From: Halopseudomonas pelagia CL-AP6
GTDB lineage: Bacteria; Pseudomonadota; Gammaproteobacteria; Pseudomonadales; Pseudomonadaceae
Direction: 5' to 3'
DNA length: 64,000 bases
Assembly: GCF_000410875.1 (NCBI RefSeq)
Contig: NZ_AROI01000010.1
Span: 62,001 to 126,000 of the forward strand
Part shown: positions 8,364 through 16,481 of the stretch, piece after piece
Layout of the letters: every line of letters starts with the position of its first letter
How positions within the stretch are numbered: the stretch's first letter is position 1
The notes under the pieces: model-generated
The model's input: only the letters and a program-made list of their open reading frames with translations
Databases searched by the model: none
What the model was told of the DNA's origin: nothing
Program-made: the position numbers and the translations under genes

Positions 8364-9527
8364 TCACAGTTGCCCGTGCAACGCTTGGGTAAAAATAGCA
8401 CTGTACTGGCCGGCATCAAACTGAATCGGATTAGTACCGGATGCGGCATCCTCCACTGCCATCTGACCGACCCGCTCAATCTGCCGATCATCAATACCGA
8501 TCTCGGCCAGACTGTGCGCAATCCCGACCTCACTGCGCAGCTCCAATACCCAATCCAGCACCCCGGTAAAATCTTGCTGAGGCAGATCCAGATAACGCCC
8601 CAGGCGCTGCATCTGCGGCTCTATGCTGCTGCGATTGGCCTGCAACACATAGGGCATCAGAATCGCATTCAAAGTACCGTGATGGGCGTCATAGAGTGCG
8701 CCCAATGGATGCGCGAGTGCGTGCATGCCGCCTAGCCCGCGCTGAAAAGCGGTTGCCCCCATGCTCGAGGCCACGAGCATTTTCAGCCGCGCCTCAATAT
8801 CGGCTCCCTGAGCGGTAGCCCTGGGCAAATAGTCCTTGATCAGGCGCATGCCCTCCAGCGCGATGCCTTCGGCCATCGGATGAAACAGTGGCGAGCAGTA
8901 GGCCTCAAGATTATGCGAGAGTGCATCCATGCCGGTGGCAGCGGTAATCCCGGGCGGCAACCCGACCGTAAGCTCGGGGTCAAGAATCACCAAGGCAGGC
9001 AACATATGGGCATGGAAAATGATGCGCTTGATATGTGCTTCGTCATCGGTAATGACTGACGCACGACCGACTTCGGAACCGGTACCGGCAGTTGTGGGCA
9101 CCGCCACCACCGGCGCCATGCCCGCGACATTAACTCGTAAATAGTTGTCGCCAATGTCCTCAAAATCCCAAATTGGCCTGTCCTGCCCGGCCATCAGGGC
9201 TATGGCCTTGGCCGCATCCAGTGCCGAACCACCACCAAAGGCAATCACGCCATCGTGATGACCCACGCGGTACACCACCACGCCATCCATGACGTTCTGC
9301 CCGGTCGGGTTACCCTTGATCGAAGAAAATACCTCGGCATTCAGCCCGGCGTCACGGCATTGTTGCAAGGCACTGTCGATCATAGGTAGCGCCGCCAACC
9401 CAGGGTCAGTGACCAACAGTGGCGCCTGCATGCCCAGCCGCTTGCACGCATCTGCCAATTCGGCAATCCGCCCCGCGCCAACACGCACCGATGTTGGATA
9501 GTTCCAGTTCATGCGATACGCCTGCAT
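8364..9527 (-). CDS. Iron-containing alcohol dehydrogenase
   Basis: A 387-residue group III (Fe) alcohol dehydrogenase of typical length. It has the NAD-binding GGGSALDAAKA near residue 97 and VPTTAGTGSE near 142. The metal-binding residues are in GMDALSHNLEAYCSP near 198 and in GMHALAHPLGALYDAHHG near 264-281. These enzymes oxidise primary alcohols to aldehydes with NAD(P). The aldehyde dehydrogenase gene ends 9 bp upstream of this start, so alcohol to aldehyde to acid is a natural pair. In this block the alcohol may carry a gamma-glutamyl group. Confidence 0.93.
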   Translation of the reverse strand: MQAYRMNWNYPTSVRVGAGRIAELADACKRLGMQAPLLVTDPGLAALPMIDSALQQCRDAGLNAEVFSSIKGNPTGQNVMDGVVVYRVGHHDGVIAFGGGSALDAAKAIALMAGQDRPIWDFEDIGDNYLRVNVAGMAPVVAVPTTAGTGSEVGRASVITDDEAHIKRIIFHAHMLPALVILDPELTVGLPPGITAATGMDALSHNLEAYCSPLFHPMAEGIALEGMRLIKDYLPRATAQGADIEARLKMLVASSMGATAFQRGLGGMHALAHPLGALYDAHHGTLNAILMPYVLQANRSSIEPQMQRLGRYLDLPQQDFTGVLDWVLELRSEVGIAHSLAEIGIDDRQIERVGQMAVEDAASGTNPIQFDAGQYSAIFTQALHGQL

Positions 9528-9536
9528 GGCGAGCTC

Positions 9537-10925
9537 CTACAGAATCTTGAAGTGAAAGGATTTTGGTCGGGTGACGTACTCATAACCGACGCTGGACAAA
9601 GTACAGCCCTGGCCTGAGCTTTTCACCCCGGTCCAGGCCAGCGCCGGATCCAGATAATCGCAGCGGTTGAGAAACACCGTGCCCGTCTGCAAGCGGTCGC
9701 CAATCGCCAGAGCAGTGTCTACGTCCTGGCTAAAGATCGCGGCGGTGAGGCCGTATTCGCTGTCGTTCATGAGGGCGATGGCTTCTGCATCGCTGCTGAC
9801 CTTCTGTATACCGACAACCGGCCCAAAGGATTCCTCGGTCATCACCCGCATACCATGATTGACCCCGGTCAGCACCTGCGGTGCCAGATAGGCACTGCCG
9901 GAACGACTCAGTGGAAAATCGTCGGCATCGATATGGGCTTCAGCGCCCTGGGCAATGGCTTCGGCGATTTGAGCGCGAATAAAAGCCGCCGCCTCAGGAC
10001 GTACCACAGGCCCAAGAGTGGTTTCTGGATCGTCCGAACGACCCAGTTTGTACTGGCGAACCAACCCGATTACCAACTCGACAAATTCATCGTGCAAGTC
10101 CTCGTGCACATAGATGCGCTCAATGCCGCAACAAGATTGCCCGGAATTGAAGAAAGCCCCCTCTACCAAGGTCTCCACCGCATGAGCCAGATCGGCATCG
10201 GCTCGTACATAGGCCGGGTCCTTACCGCCTAACTCCAGCCCGGTTGCAATAAAGCGGCCCGCCGCTGCTTTTTCAACCATTTCCCCACCGGCCACTGAGC
10301 CGGTAAAGGCGACGTGAGCGACACCGGGGCGCGAGATCAGCGCCTGGGTTTCAGCGTGACTCATATGCAAATATTGAAAGATGCCTTCAGGCAGCCCAGC
10401 CTCGGCAAAGGACGCGACCATGCGCTCGGAACACAACGGCGTTTGTGCTGAATGCTTGAGCAATACGGAGTTGCCAGCCAGTAAGCTTGGTACTACCGCA
10501 TTAACGGCAGTCAAATAGGGGTAATTCCACGGCGCGATGACCAGCGATACACCCAGCGGCTCACGGAGGATAAACCGCTTGAAGCCGGCTTTTTCCGGCA
10601 ATTCGATATCCGCCAGTGCGGTTTCAGCGATGTCGGCCATATGGGTCGCACGCTCAACATAGCCTTTGATCTCACCCGCCGCATAACGAATCGGCCGACC
10701 CATCATCCAACACAGCTCCTCCGCCAGCACCGATTCCCGGGCGCTGAACGCGGCAATAGCCCGGCGGACGAGTTCCACGCGCTCGGACAAGGGCGCTTGT
10801 TTCCAGCGGCTCTGTGCCTTGACCGCAAGATCCAGGGCCGCATTGATCTGTTCCTCGCTCGCCAGCGGCCGCTCTACATAAACCGAGCCGTCGATCGGCG
10901 AGATTGTTTGCAGGGTTTTGCTCAT
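9537..10925 (-). CDS. Aldehyde dehydrogenase family protein
   Basis: A 462-residue NAD(P)-dependent aldehyde dehydrogenase. The catalytic Cys is in the segment FFNSGQSCCG near residue 270, the general-base Glu in LELGGKDP near 240, and the cofactor-binding segment IAPWNYPY near 133. It oxidises an aldehyde to the acid, most simply the product of the adjacent Fe-alcohol dehydrogenase. The ATG at 10925 is preceded by AGGAG at good spacing, which favours it over a longer frame from 10952. A REP-like hairpin lies upstream between this gene and the glutamine-synthetase-like gene. Confidence 0.93.
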   Translation of the reverse strand: MSKTLQTISPIDGSVYVERPLASEEQINAALDLAVKAQSRWKQAPLSERVELVRRAIAAFSARESVLAEELCWMMGRPIRYAAGEIKGYVERATHMADIAETALADIELPEKAGFKRFILREPLGVSLVIAPWNYPYLTAVNAVVPSLLAGNSVLLKHSAQTPLCSERMVASFAEAGLPEGIFQYLHMSHAETQALISRPGVAHVAFTGSVAGGEMVEKAAAGRFIATGLELGGKDPAYVRADADLAHAVETLVEGAFFNSGQSCCGIERIYVHEDLHDEFVELVIGLVRQYKLGRSDDPETTLGPVVRPEAAAFIRAQIAEAIAQGAEAHIDADDFPLSRSGSAYLAPQVLTGVNHGMRVMTEESFGPVVGIQKVSSDAEAIALMNDSEYGLTAAIFSQDVDTALAIGDRLQTGTVFLNRCDYLDPALAWTGVKSSGQGCTLSSVGYEYVTRPKSFHFKIL

Positions 10926-11013
10926 GTCATGCTCCTGAGTTCGGATAGGCATTTGTTATTCGCGCCAGGGGCGGGCCCCCCAGCAAAACACTAGACCTGT
11001 TCCAGCGCACCCC

Positions 11014-11040
11014 TGTGCGAGCGGCGGCCCCGCCGCGAAG
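11014..11040. repeat. Single REP-like palindrome
   Basis: TGTGCGAGCGGCGG followed by CCCCGCCGCGAAG, forming the hairpin GCGGCG-GCCC-CGCCGC at 11021-11036. The layout (GTGCGAGC, GC-rich stem, CGAAGG) matches Pseudomonas REP elements. It lies directly after the ligase stop and before the aldehyde dehydrogenase on the minus strand. Confidence 0.6.
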
Positions 11041-11042
11041 GG

Positions 11043-12416
11043 TCAGATAATCTCAAAGTACCGATCCAGCTCCCAATCGCTCACATGCCTGCGGTATTCG
11101 CGCTCTTCCCACTCACGGCTGGCGGCAAAATGCTCGACAAAAGCATCACCAAACAGCTCGCGCGCGGCGTCCGAGGCGCGCAACCGCTGCGCCGCATCCC
11201 ACAAGGTTCTGGGCAAGGCCAGTTCGGGTGCGTGTTTCATGTCGTAGGCGTTGCCTTCCACCGGCTCACTGGGCTCCCATTCATGCATGATCCCGTAAAG
11301 ACCCGACGCCAGCGCCACTGACAGCGCCAGATAAGGATTACCGTCAGCCGCGCCCAGCCGATACTCCTGACGCTGCGATTTGTCGCTGCCCGGGATAACG
11401 CGCAAAGCAGCAGTACGATTTTCCACCCCCCAGGTTGCGTCCGTAGGTGCCCAGAAACCTGGAATCATCCGCCGGTAGCTATTCAACGTGGGTGCAACCA
11501 TGCACAGCATTTCCGGCATCAGGCGCTGCTGACCCGCCAGGAAATGCCGCTGAACTTTGCTCATATAATACTTTTGATTGGCATCGTAAAACGCTGATTT
11601 ATCTGTTTTTTTATCTCTCAATGAAACATGAATATGACCACTCTGGCCCGGATACTTGCCAGACCACTTGGCCATAAAAGTCGCCATCATCCCTTGCCGC
11701 TGGGCCAGCACTTTCATAAACGTCTTGAACAACGCGGCCTTGTCTGCGGCCGCCTCCGCATGATCCACCGCGATTGCCGCTTCCAGCACGCCAGGGCCGG
11801 TTTCGGTGTGCAACCCCTCAATCGGAAAGTCCATGGCCTCAGACATCTCGAGGATCTGGTGATACAACTCGGCGTGCACCGAATTGCGGATCATCGAATA
11901 GCCGAACCAATCCGGCGTATAAGGGATCAGGTCGCGAAACCCCTTGGCGCGGGCCGACTCAGGCGTCTCCTTGAACATGAAAAACTCATACTCCAGCGCT
12001 GCATAGGGCTCGAAGCCCAGCGCCTGACAGCGTTCGATAACCCGTCTTAGCGTGCCGCGCGGGCAAACCGCTTCGGCCTGCTTATCAAACTCGGCAAGAA
12101 ACAGCAGCATGCCGTCTTCAAAAGGAATATCCCGGCAACTGGCGGGGAGAATACGCACCGGCGCATCCGGGTAGCCGGTATGCCAGCCCGTGTAGCTGGC
12201 GTTATCGTAGAGCTGATCCTTGACGTCCCAGCCCAGCACTACGTCGCAGAAAGCAAAGCCATCGTCTAGGGATGAGAAGAACTTCTCGCGGCTCATATAT
12301 TTGCCGCGCATGACACCATCGTTATCGAACAGCCCGACCTTAACGTGACTGATGCCACGCTCCTCAACGATGCGCCTGGCATCCTCGACGGTTTTCACTT
12401 CCCGCGGCTTGAGCAT
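11043..12416 (-). CDS. Glutamine synthetase family gamma-glutamyl ligase
   Basis: A 457-residue member of the glutamine synthetase fold. The N-terminal beta-grasp segment reads FDNDGVMRGKYMS, and metal and ATP-binding segments include EYEFFMFKE, HTETGPGVLEAA and SGHIHVSLRD. It has no adenylylation motif of GlnA, and its sequence around FDNDGVMRGK fits the gamma-glutamylamide synthetase relatives (PuuA, PauA, IpuC type). These ligate glutamate to an amine using ATP. The ATG at 12416 follows GGAG with 6-bp spacing; an ATG at 12455 adds 13 residues without a clear ribosome site. With the amidotransferase and two dehydrogenases it suggests a gamma-glutamylated catabolic route. Confidence 0.88.
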   Translation of the reverse strand: MLKPREVKTVEDARRIVEERGISHVKVGLFDNDGVMRGKYMSREKFFSSLDDGFAFCDVVLGWDVKDQLYDNASYTGWHTGYPDAPVRILPASCRDIPFEDGMLLFLAEFDKQAEAVCPRGTLRRVIERCQALGFEPYAALEYEFFMFKETPESARAKGFRDLIPYTPDWFGYSMIRNSVHAELYHQILEMSEAMDFPIEGLHTETGPGVLEAAIAVDHAEAAADKAALFKTFMKVLAQRQGMMATFMAKWSGKYPGQSGHIHVSLRDKKTDKSAFYDANQKYYMSKVQRHFLAGQQRLMPEMLCMVAPTLNSYRRMIPGFWAPTDATWGVENRTAALRVIPGSDKSQRQEYRLGAADGNPYLALSVALASGLYGIMHEWEPSEPVEGNAYDMKHAPELALPRTLWDAAQRLRASDAARELFGDAFVEHFAASREWEEREYRRHVSDWELDRYFEII

Positions 12417-12519
12417 TTCAGTCTCCAGCGGATGATTTTTATTGTTAGCCGGCATGGTTATTCACGCCTATTGGGGCGCGGGTGTGTGTAGGAATGCTGA
12501 CCTGTGGGCGGTTTACTCC

Positions 12520-12597
12520 GGTGGGAGCGCCGGCCTCGGCGCGATGGGCTTTTCTATATATACCCAAAGCCATCGCGCCGAGGCCGGCGCTCCCACC
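12520..12597. repeat. REPIN: paired REP elements forming a long inverted repeat
   Basis: Left arm 12520-12552 and right arm 12566-12597 are inverted copies of about 32 bases starting GGTGGGAGCGCCGGCC and running through TCGGCGCGATGG, with one extra G in the left arm and a short AT-rich centre (CTATATATACCC). The GTGGGAGCG opening is typical of Pseudomonas REP sequences, so this is a REP doublet (REPIN/BIME-like). It separates the ligase gene from dctP; the flanks 12456-12519 and 12598-12670 hold no gene. Confidence 0.85.
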
Positions 12598-12670
12598 AAA
12601 ACAACAGCCCCTACAAAGACCAGCAGCTCCCCCACAAGTCAGTGCACTCCAACACCCCAAAGCAAACCAC

Positions 12671-13720
12671 TTAACCGCAGCGGTAAGGTGTGCCGGCCTT
12701 GGCCATCAGCGCGTTGTACTGCTTGAAGATCTCCACCACCTTGGCGCAGCGTGGGCTGGTCTTGGCAATTTCGTCCCAGAACTTCATGGCCTCTTGTTCA
12801 ACTGTAGCCCATTCGGCTTCGGGTATTGTGGTCAGCTGCAATTTGCTGCCGTTAACCCGTAGATCTGCCTCGCCACCCCAATACCAGTGCTGCCGGTAGT
12901 AGTTGGAGCTGTCCATGCACAGCTTGAACAAGGTTTTCAGGTGTTCAGGCACTTCGTTCCACTTGCCCTCGTTGGCGAAGTACGAGCCACACCAGGCGCC
13001 GGAGATATTGTTGGTCAGAAAGTAGTTGGTCACATCGGCCCAACCGACGGTGTAGTCCTCGGTAATGCCGGACCAGGCGATGCCGTCAAGCTCACCGGTC
13101 TGCATGGCGACTTCCACATCTTCCCAAGGCAGGGTCACTGGCACCACGCCAAAGCGCGACAGAAATTTGCCCGCAGTCGGGAAGGTAAAGATGCGCTTGC
13201 CCTTGAGGTCTTCCAGGGAATTAATCGGCTTTACCGTGGCGAAATTGCACGGGTCCCAGGCGCCGGCGCCCAGCCAGGTCACACCCTCGACCTCACCGTA
13301 CGCCTCCTCCCAGATTTCCTTTAGGCCGTATTTCTCGAACAGCACCGGCACGTCCAGGCTGTAACGTGAGGCAAAGGGGAAATAGCCGCCGAATACCGAC
13401 ACGTCTACCGGTGCAGCGATGGAGTCGTCATCACTCTGCACCGCATCAATAGTGCCGCGCTGCATCGCCCGGAACAGCTCGCCAGTGGGAACCAATTGGT
13501 CGGCGTAATACAGCTGAATCTCCATCTCACCATTGGCCGCCTTGTTAAAGGCATCGATAGAGGGCTTGATCACGTGCTCCGCCAGTGCCGGGCCGGCATA
13601 GGTCTGCAGCCGCCAGGTGATCTTCTTCGGCTCCTGGGCATAAATATGCGCACTGCCCAGTGTGGATGCGCCTACCGCTCCGATAGCCGCGTTCTTTAGA
13701 AAATTGCGTCTTGAACTCAT
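12671..13720 (-). CDS. TRAP transporter solute-binding protein DctP
   Basis: A 349-residue periplasmic solute receptor for a TRAP transporter. The N-terminus has a twin-arginine signal (SRRNFLKNA) ending near AYAQ-type cleavage (IYAQEPKK). The DctP-family core includes VPTGELFRAMQRGTIDAV near residue 80 and the conserved helix region with LKGKRIFTFP followed by VPVTLPWEDVEVAMQTGELDGI near 190-213. The ATG at 13720 follows AAGGGAG with 8-bp spacing; a GTG at 13729 overlaps that site and is unlikely. Together with DctM and DctQ it takes up an organic anion or amino alcohol-like solute, and neighbours suggest the substrate feeds the gamma-glutamyl pathway. Confidence 0.92.
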   Translation of the reverse strand: MSSRRNFLKNAAIGAVGASTLGSAHIYAQEPKKITWRLQTYAGPALAEHVIKPSIDAFNKAANGEMEIQLYYADQLVPTGELFRAMQRGTIDAVQSDDDSIAAPVDVSVFGGYFPFASRYSLDVPVLFEKYGLKEIWEEAYGEVEGVTWLGAGAWDPCNFATVKPINSLEDLKGKRIFTFPTAGKFLSRFGVVPVTLPWEDVEVAMQTGELDGIAWSGITEDYTVGWADVTNYFLTNNISGAWCGSYFANEGKWNEVPEHLKTLFKLCMDSSNYYRQHWYWGGEADLRVNGSKLQLTTIPEAEWATVEQEAMKFWDEIAKTSPRCAKVVEIFKQYNALMAKAGTPYRCG

Positions 13721-13849
13721 GCTGGTCACTCCCTTTAATGTCGATTTTGTTGTCCAACAACCGCATTACCCTGCAACGGCCAGCATGGTCGATGCAGTGT
13801 TCCTTGAAGCCGACTCAAACGGAGCTGGCTTGTTGTTCGGCAAAGGTGG

Positions 13850-15175
13850 CTAACGGTTGTAATGCAACTCCGGCAACCACAGCGCAATCTGCGGAAAAGT
13901 CATGACCAGCACCAGCGCCAGGATCATGATCAGCACAAAGGGTGTAACCGACACGTAAATATCCCGCAGCGTCACCTCTGGCGGTGCCATGGCGCGCATC
14001 AGGAACAGGTTGTAGCCAAAGGGGGGGGTCATGTAGGCGATCTGGCAGGTGATGGTATACAGCACGCCGTACCAGACCAGATCGAAGCCCAGCGCCCCGA
14101 CCAGAGGGATATACAGCGGCGCGACTATCACCAGCATCGCGGTATCGTCGAGAAACATGCCCATGATAATGAATGACAGTTGCATCAGCACCAGCACCTG
14201 CCAGGGGCCCAGCTTCAGATCCTCCAGAAAGAACGACTCAATCGCACGCACCGCGCCCAGACCGTCAAACACCGCACCGAAACACAGCGCCGCGAGGATG
14301 ATCCACATAAACATGCAACTGATCGCCAGCGTCTTGCGCAGGGTCTCTTCCATCACCTTGCGGTTCAGCCGCCTCTTAAGCAAAGCGGCTAAGGTGGCTG
14401 CAGCAGCGCCGACGGCAGAGCTTTCCACCAGGCTGGTGTAGCCAAGCAGAAACAGGCCGGTCATGGAGAAAAAGATAAATACCGGAACGATGCCCGCCTG
14501 CAGCAGCTTGAACTTCTCTGCCCGGCTGATCTGCCGGCGCTCTTCTTCCGGCAATGCCGGCCCGAGTTGTGGCTGCAAGCGGCAGCGAATGGCGATGTAC
14601 AGCACAAAGAGGCCGGCCATCAACAAGCCGGGAAACACGCCAGCAAGCCACAGCTGGCCGACCGGCTGGCGGGCAATCATGCCGTAGAGCACCAGCACTA
14701 CGCTGGGTGGAATCAAAATACCCAGCGAGCTGCCTGCTTGGATGACGCCAGTGACCATGATCTTGTCGTAACCGCGGCGCAGTAACTCCGGCAGCGCAAT
14801 ACTGGCACCAATCGCCATCCCCGCCACGCTCAGACCATTCATTGCTGAAATCGCTACCATCAGAGCTATGGTGCCAATGGCTAATCCGCCGTCTACCGGC
14901 CCCATCCACACATGAAACATGCGATACAGGTCTTCGGCCAGGCCCGATTCAGAAAGCATATAGCCCATATAAACGAACAGCGGCAGCGTCAGCAGCGGGT
15001 ACCACTTCATCAGTTTCATGGCCGCACTGAAGGCTATTTCCGAGCCGCCGTCGCCCCACAACAGCAAGGCCGCAGCAACCGCGACAAAGCCAATGGCGCC
15101 AAACACGCGCTTGCCGGTCAGCAACAGCAGCATCATGCTGGAAAACATCAACAGCGCTATGACGTTGTAACTCAT
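13850..15175 (-). CDS. TRAP transporter large permease DctM
   Basis: A 441-residue membrane protein with about 12 hydrophobic helices, starting MSYNVIALLMFSSMM. The DctM family is recognised by the segments YMLSESGLAEDLYR, AMNGLSVAGMAIGAS, the GSSLGILIPPSVVLVLYG loop near 140, and LFLDDTAMLVI-type C-terminal half (MFLDDTAM). It is the solute channel of the TRAP system and is driven by sodium or proton flow. Its ATG overlaps the DctQ stop in an ATGA, showing translational coupling. The distance to dctP (129 bp) is short enough for one operon. Confidence 0.93.
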   Translation of the reverse strand: MSYNVIALLMFSSMMLLLLTGKRVFGAIGFVAVAAALLLWGDGGSEIAFSAAMKLMKWYPLLTLPLFVYMGYMLSESGLAEDLYRMFHVWMGPVDGGLAIGTIALMVAISAMNGLSVAGMAIGASIALPELLRRGYDKIMVTGVIQAGSSLGILIPPSVVLVLYGMIARQPVGQLWLAGVFPGLLMAGLFVLYIAIRCRLQPQLGPALPEEERRQISRAEKFKLLQAGIVPVFIFFSMTGLFLLGYTSLVESSAVGAAAATLAALLKRRLNRKVMEETLRKTLAISCMFMWIILAALCFGAVFDGLGAVRAIESFFLEDLKLGPWQVLVLMQLSFIIMGMFLDDTAMLVIVAPLYIPLVGALGFDLVWYGVLYTITCQIAYMTPPFGYNLFLMRAMAPPEVTLRDIYVSVTPFVLIMILALVLVMTFPQIALWLPELHYNR

Positions 15176-15681
15176 TCCAGCGGAGCCCCCCGCGCCTCGG
15201 CGATATCTCGACATAGCGTGGACAGGGCCTGCAACAGCATCATCGCCACACCAATGCACATTACGATCTTGATCGGCGCCATGCGCGGCGACCAGGCTGA
15301 ATAGCTGGTTTCGTTATATTGCAGCGCGTATTGGGTGGAAGAGATGCCGCCATACAGCAGCCAGGACAGGTAGAAGATCAGCAACAGCACCGTTACCGCA
15401 TCAACCATCGCCTTGGTACGGGGCGACCATTTACTGTAGAGCAGGTCCATGCGCACATGACCGTCGAGCTGCATGGAATAGGCGCCGCCCAGAAGGAAAT
15501 AGGCGACCATCAGAAACTGCGCCACTTCCAGCGTCCAGATAGAGGGATTGAAGAAGGTTTTGCTAACGGAGGAATACAGCAACACAGCCATCATGACGAA
15601 AATCAGGTACATCGCGCACCGGCCAACAAACCGGTTCATAGCATCCACTGCTCGCACGAACATCCTGATCGTCCTGGGCAT
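15172..15681 (-). CDS. TRAP transporter small permease DctQ
   Basis: A 169-residue protein with four predicted membrane helices (CAMYLIFVMMAVLLYSS, AQFLMVAYFLLGGA, AVTVLLLIFYLSWLLYG, IKIVMCIGVAMMLLQAL), the usual DctQ layout. It includes the family-typical GGAYSMQLDGHVRMDLLYSK region between helices 2 and 3. It partners DctM in the TRAP complex. The start is uncertain: ATG at 15681 lacks a clear ribosome site, while ATG at 15663 has AGGA 8 bp upstream and a GTG at 15696 is also in frame. It is the first TRAP gene in transcription order. Confidence 0.88.
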   Translation of the reverse strand: MPRTIRMFVRAVDAMNRFVGRCAMYLIFVMMAVLLYSSVSKTFFNPSIWTLEVAQFLMVAYFLLGGAYSMQLDGHVRMDLLYSKWSPRTKAMVDAVTVLLLIFYLSWLLYGGISSTQYALQYNETSYSAWSPRMAPIKIVMCIGVAMMLLQALSTLCRDIAEARGAPLE

Positions 15682-15776
15682 GAAGCGACTCGTCACAATA
15701 AAGAGGTATTACAAAAATATAGACGAGCTTTCAGCTAACGCTAATAAAAAACGCTAAAACGGGAGGTGCGGTTTTG

Positions 15777-16217
15777 TTACTCCTCGCCAATATCCTCGTT
15801 CCAGAGCGCTGGCTGCGCCTGGATAAACTCGCGCATCAGGGCAATACATTCAGCATCCTGCAATACCACGACCTCTACGCCGCGGTCACGCAACAACTGC
15901 TCCTCACCCATAAAGGTGTGATTCTCACCAATAACCACCTTGGGAATGCCGTAAAGCAAAATCGCCCCACTGCACATCGCACAAGGAGACAGCGTGGTAT
16001 ACAGCACGGATTCTGCGTACACCGATGCCGGCAAACGCCCAGCATTTTCCAGCGCATCCATCTCGCCATGCAGGATCGCACTGCCTTGTTGAACGCGGCG
16101 GTTATGCCCGCGGCCAATGATTTTGCCATCGTGTACCAGCACCGAGCCGATCGGGATTCCGCCTTCGTCCAGACCGGTACGGGCCTCATCGACGGTTGCA
16201 CGCATAAAAGGATCCAT
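15777..16217 (-). CDS. Cytosine/nucleoside deaminase
   Basis: A 146-residue zinc deaminase. It has HGEMDALENAGR near residue 50 (His ligand, catalytic Glu) and PCAMCSGAILLYGIPK near 78 (two Cys ligands). The combination HGE...LENAGR, PC-x-MC-x-GAI-x-YGIP and VVIGEN closely resembles yeast cytosine deaminase, so free cytosine or a related base is the likely substrate, not a nucleotide. It lies upstream of the TRAP genes on the same strand; sharing the promoter is plausible. The stem-loop at 16262-16293 lies upstream and could be regulatory. Confidence 0.88.
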   Translation of the reverse strand: MDPFMRATVDEARTGLDEGGIPIGSVLVHDGKIIGRGHNRRVQQGSAILHGEMDALENAGRLPASVYAESVLYTTLSPCAMCSGAILLYGIPKVVIGENHTFMGEEQLLRDRGVEVVVLQDAECIALMREFIQAQPALWNEDIGEE

Positions 16218-16261
16218 CTGTAATCTCCATAACGAAAAGTAAAAGCAACTTCACGCTAAAC

Positions 16262-16293
16262 CCTGGCACTACCGGCTGTCCAGCAGTGCCAGG
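16262..16293. other. Inverted repeat upstream of the deaminase gene
   Basis: CCTGGCACT (16262-16270) and AGTGCCAGG (16285-16293) form a perfect 9-bp inverted repeat with a 14-base spacer. It lies between the divergent deaminase and AI-2E transporter genes. It could be an operator or a leader hairpin; no T-run supports a terminator. Confidence 0.45.
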
Positions 16294-16481
16294 ATTGATC
16301 CACATCGGCACTGCACCCGAGAAGTGGCTGCAGCAACAATAGAAGCCTTGGTCGCCGCGCAAGCGAAATCACCGATTTCCCGCTGAACGCGCTACGGTCT
16401 TTGCCCAAATGCCATTATCATTACGCCCTTCGCTCAGCCACCCGTGCTGCGGCGAACTCCCCCTTTTTTTACAGGACCATC

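Noticed and set aside
8929-9144. Short open frames opposite the iron alcohol dehydrogenase gene.
   Set aside because: Shadow frames of a strongly supported gene with no ribosome sites.
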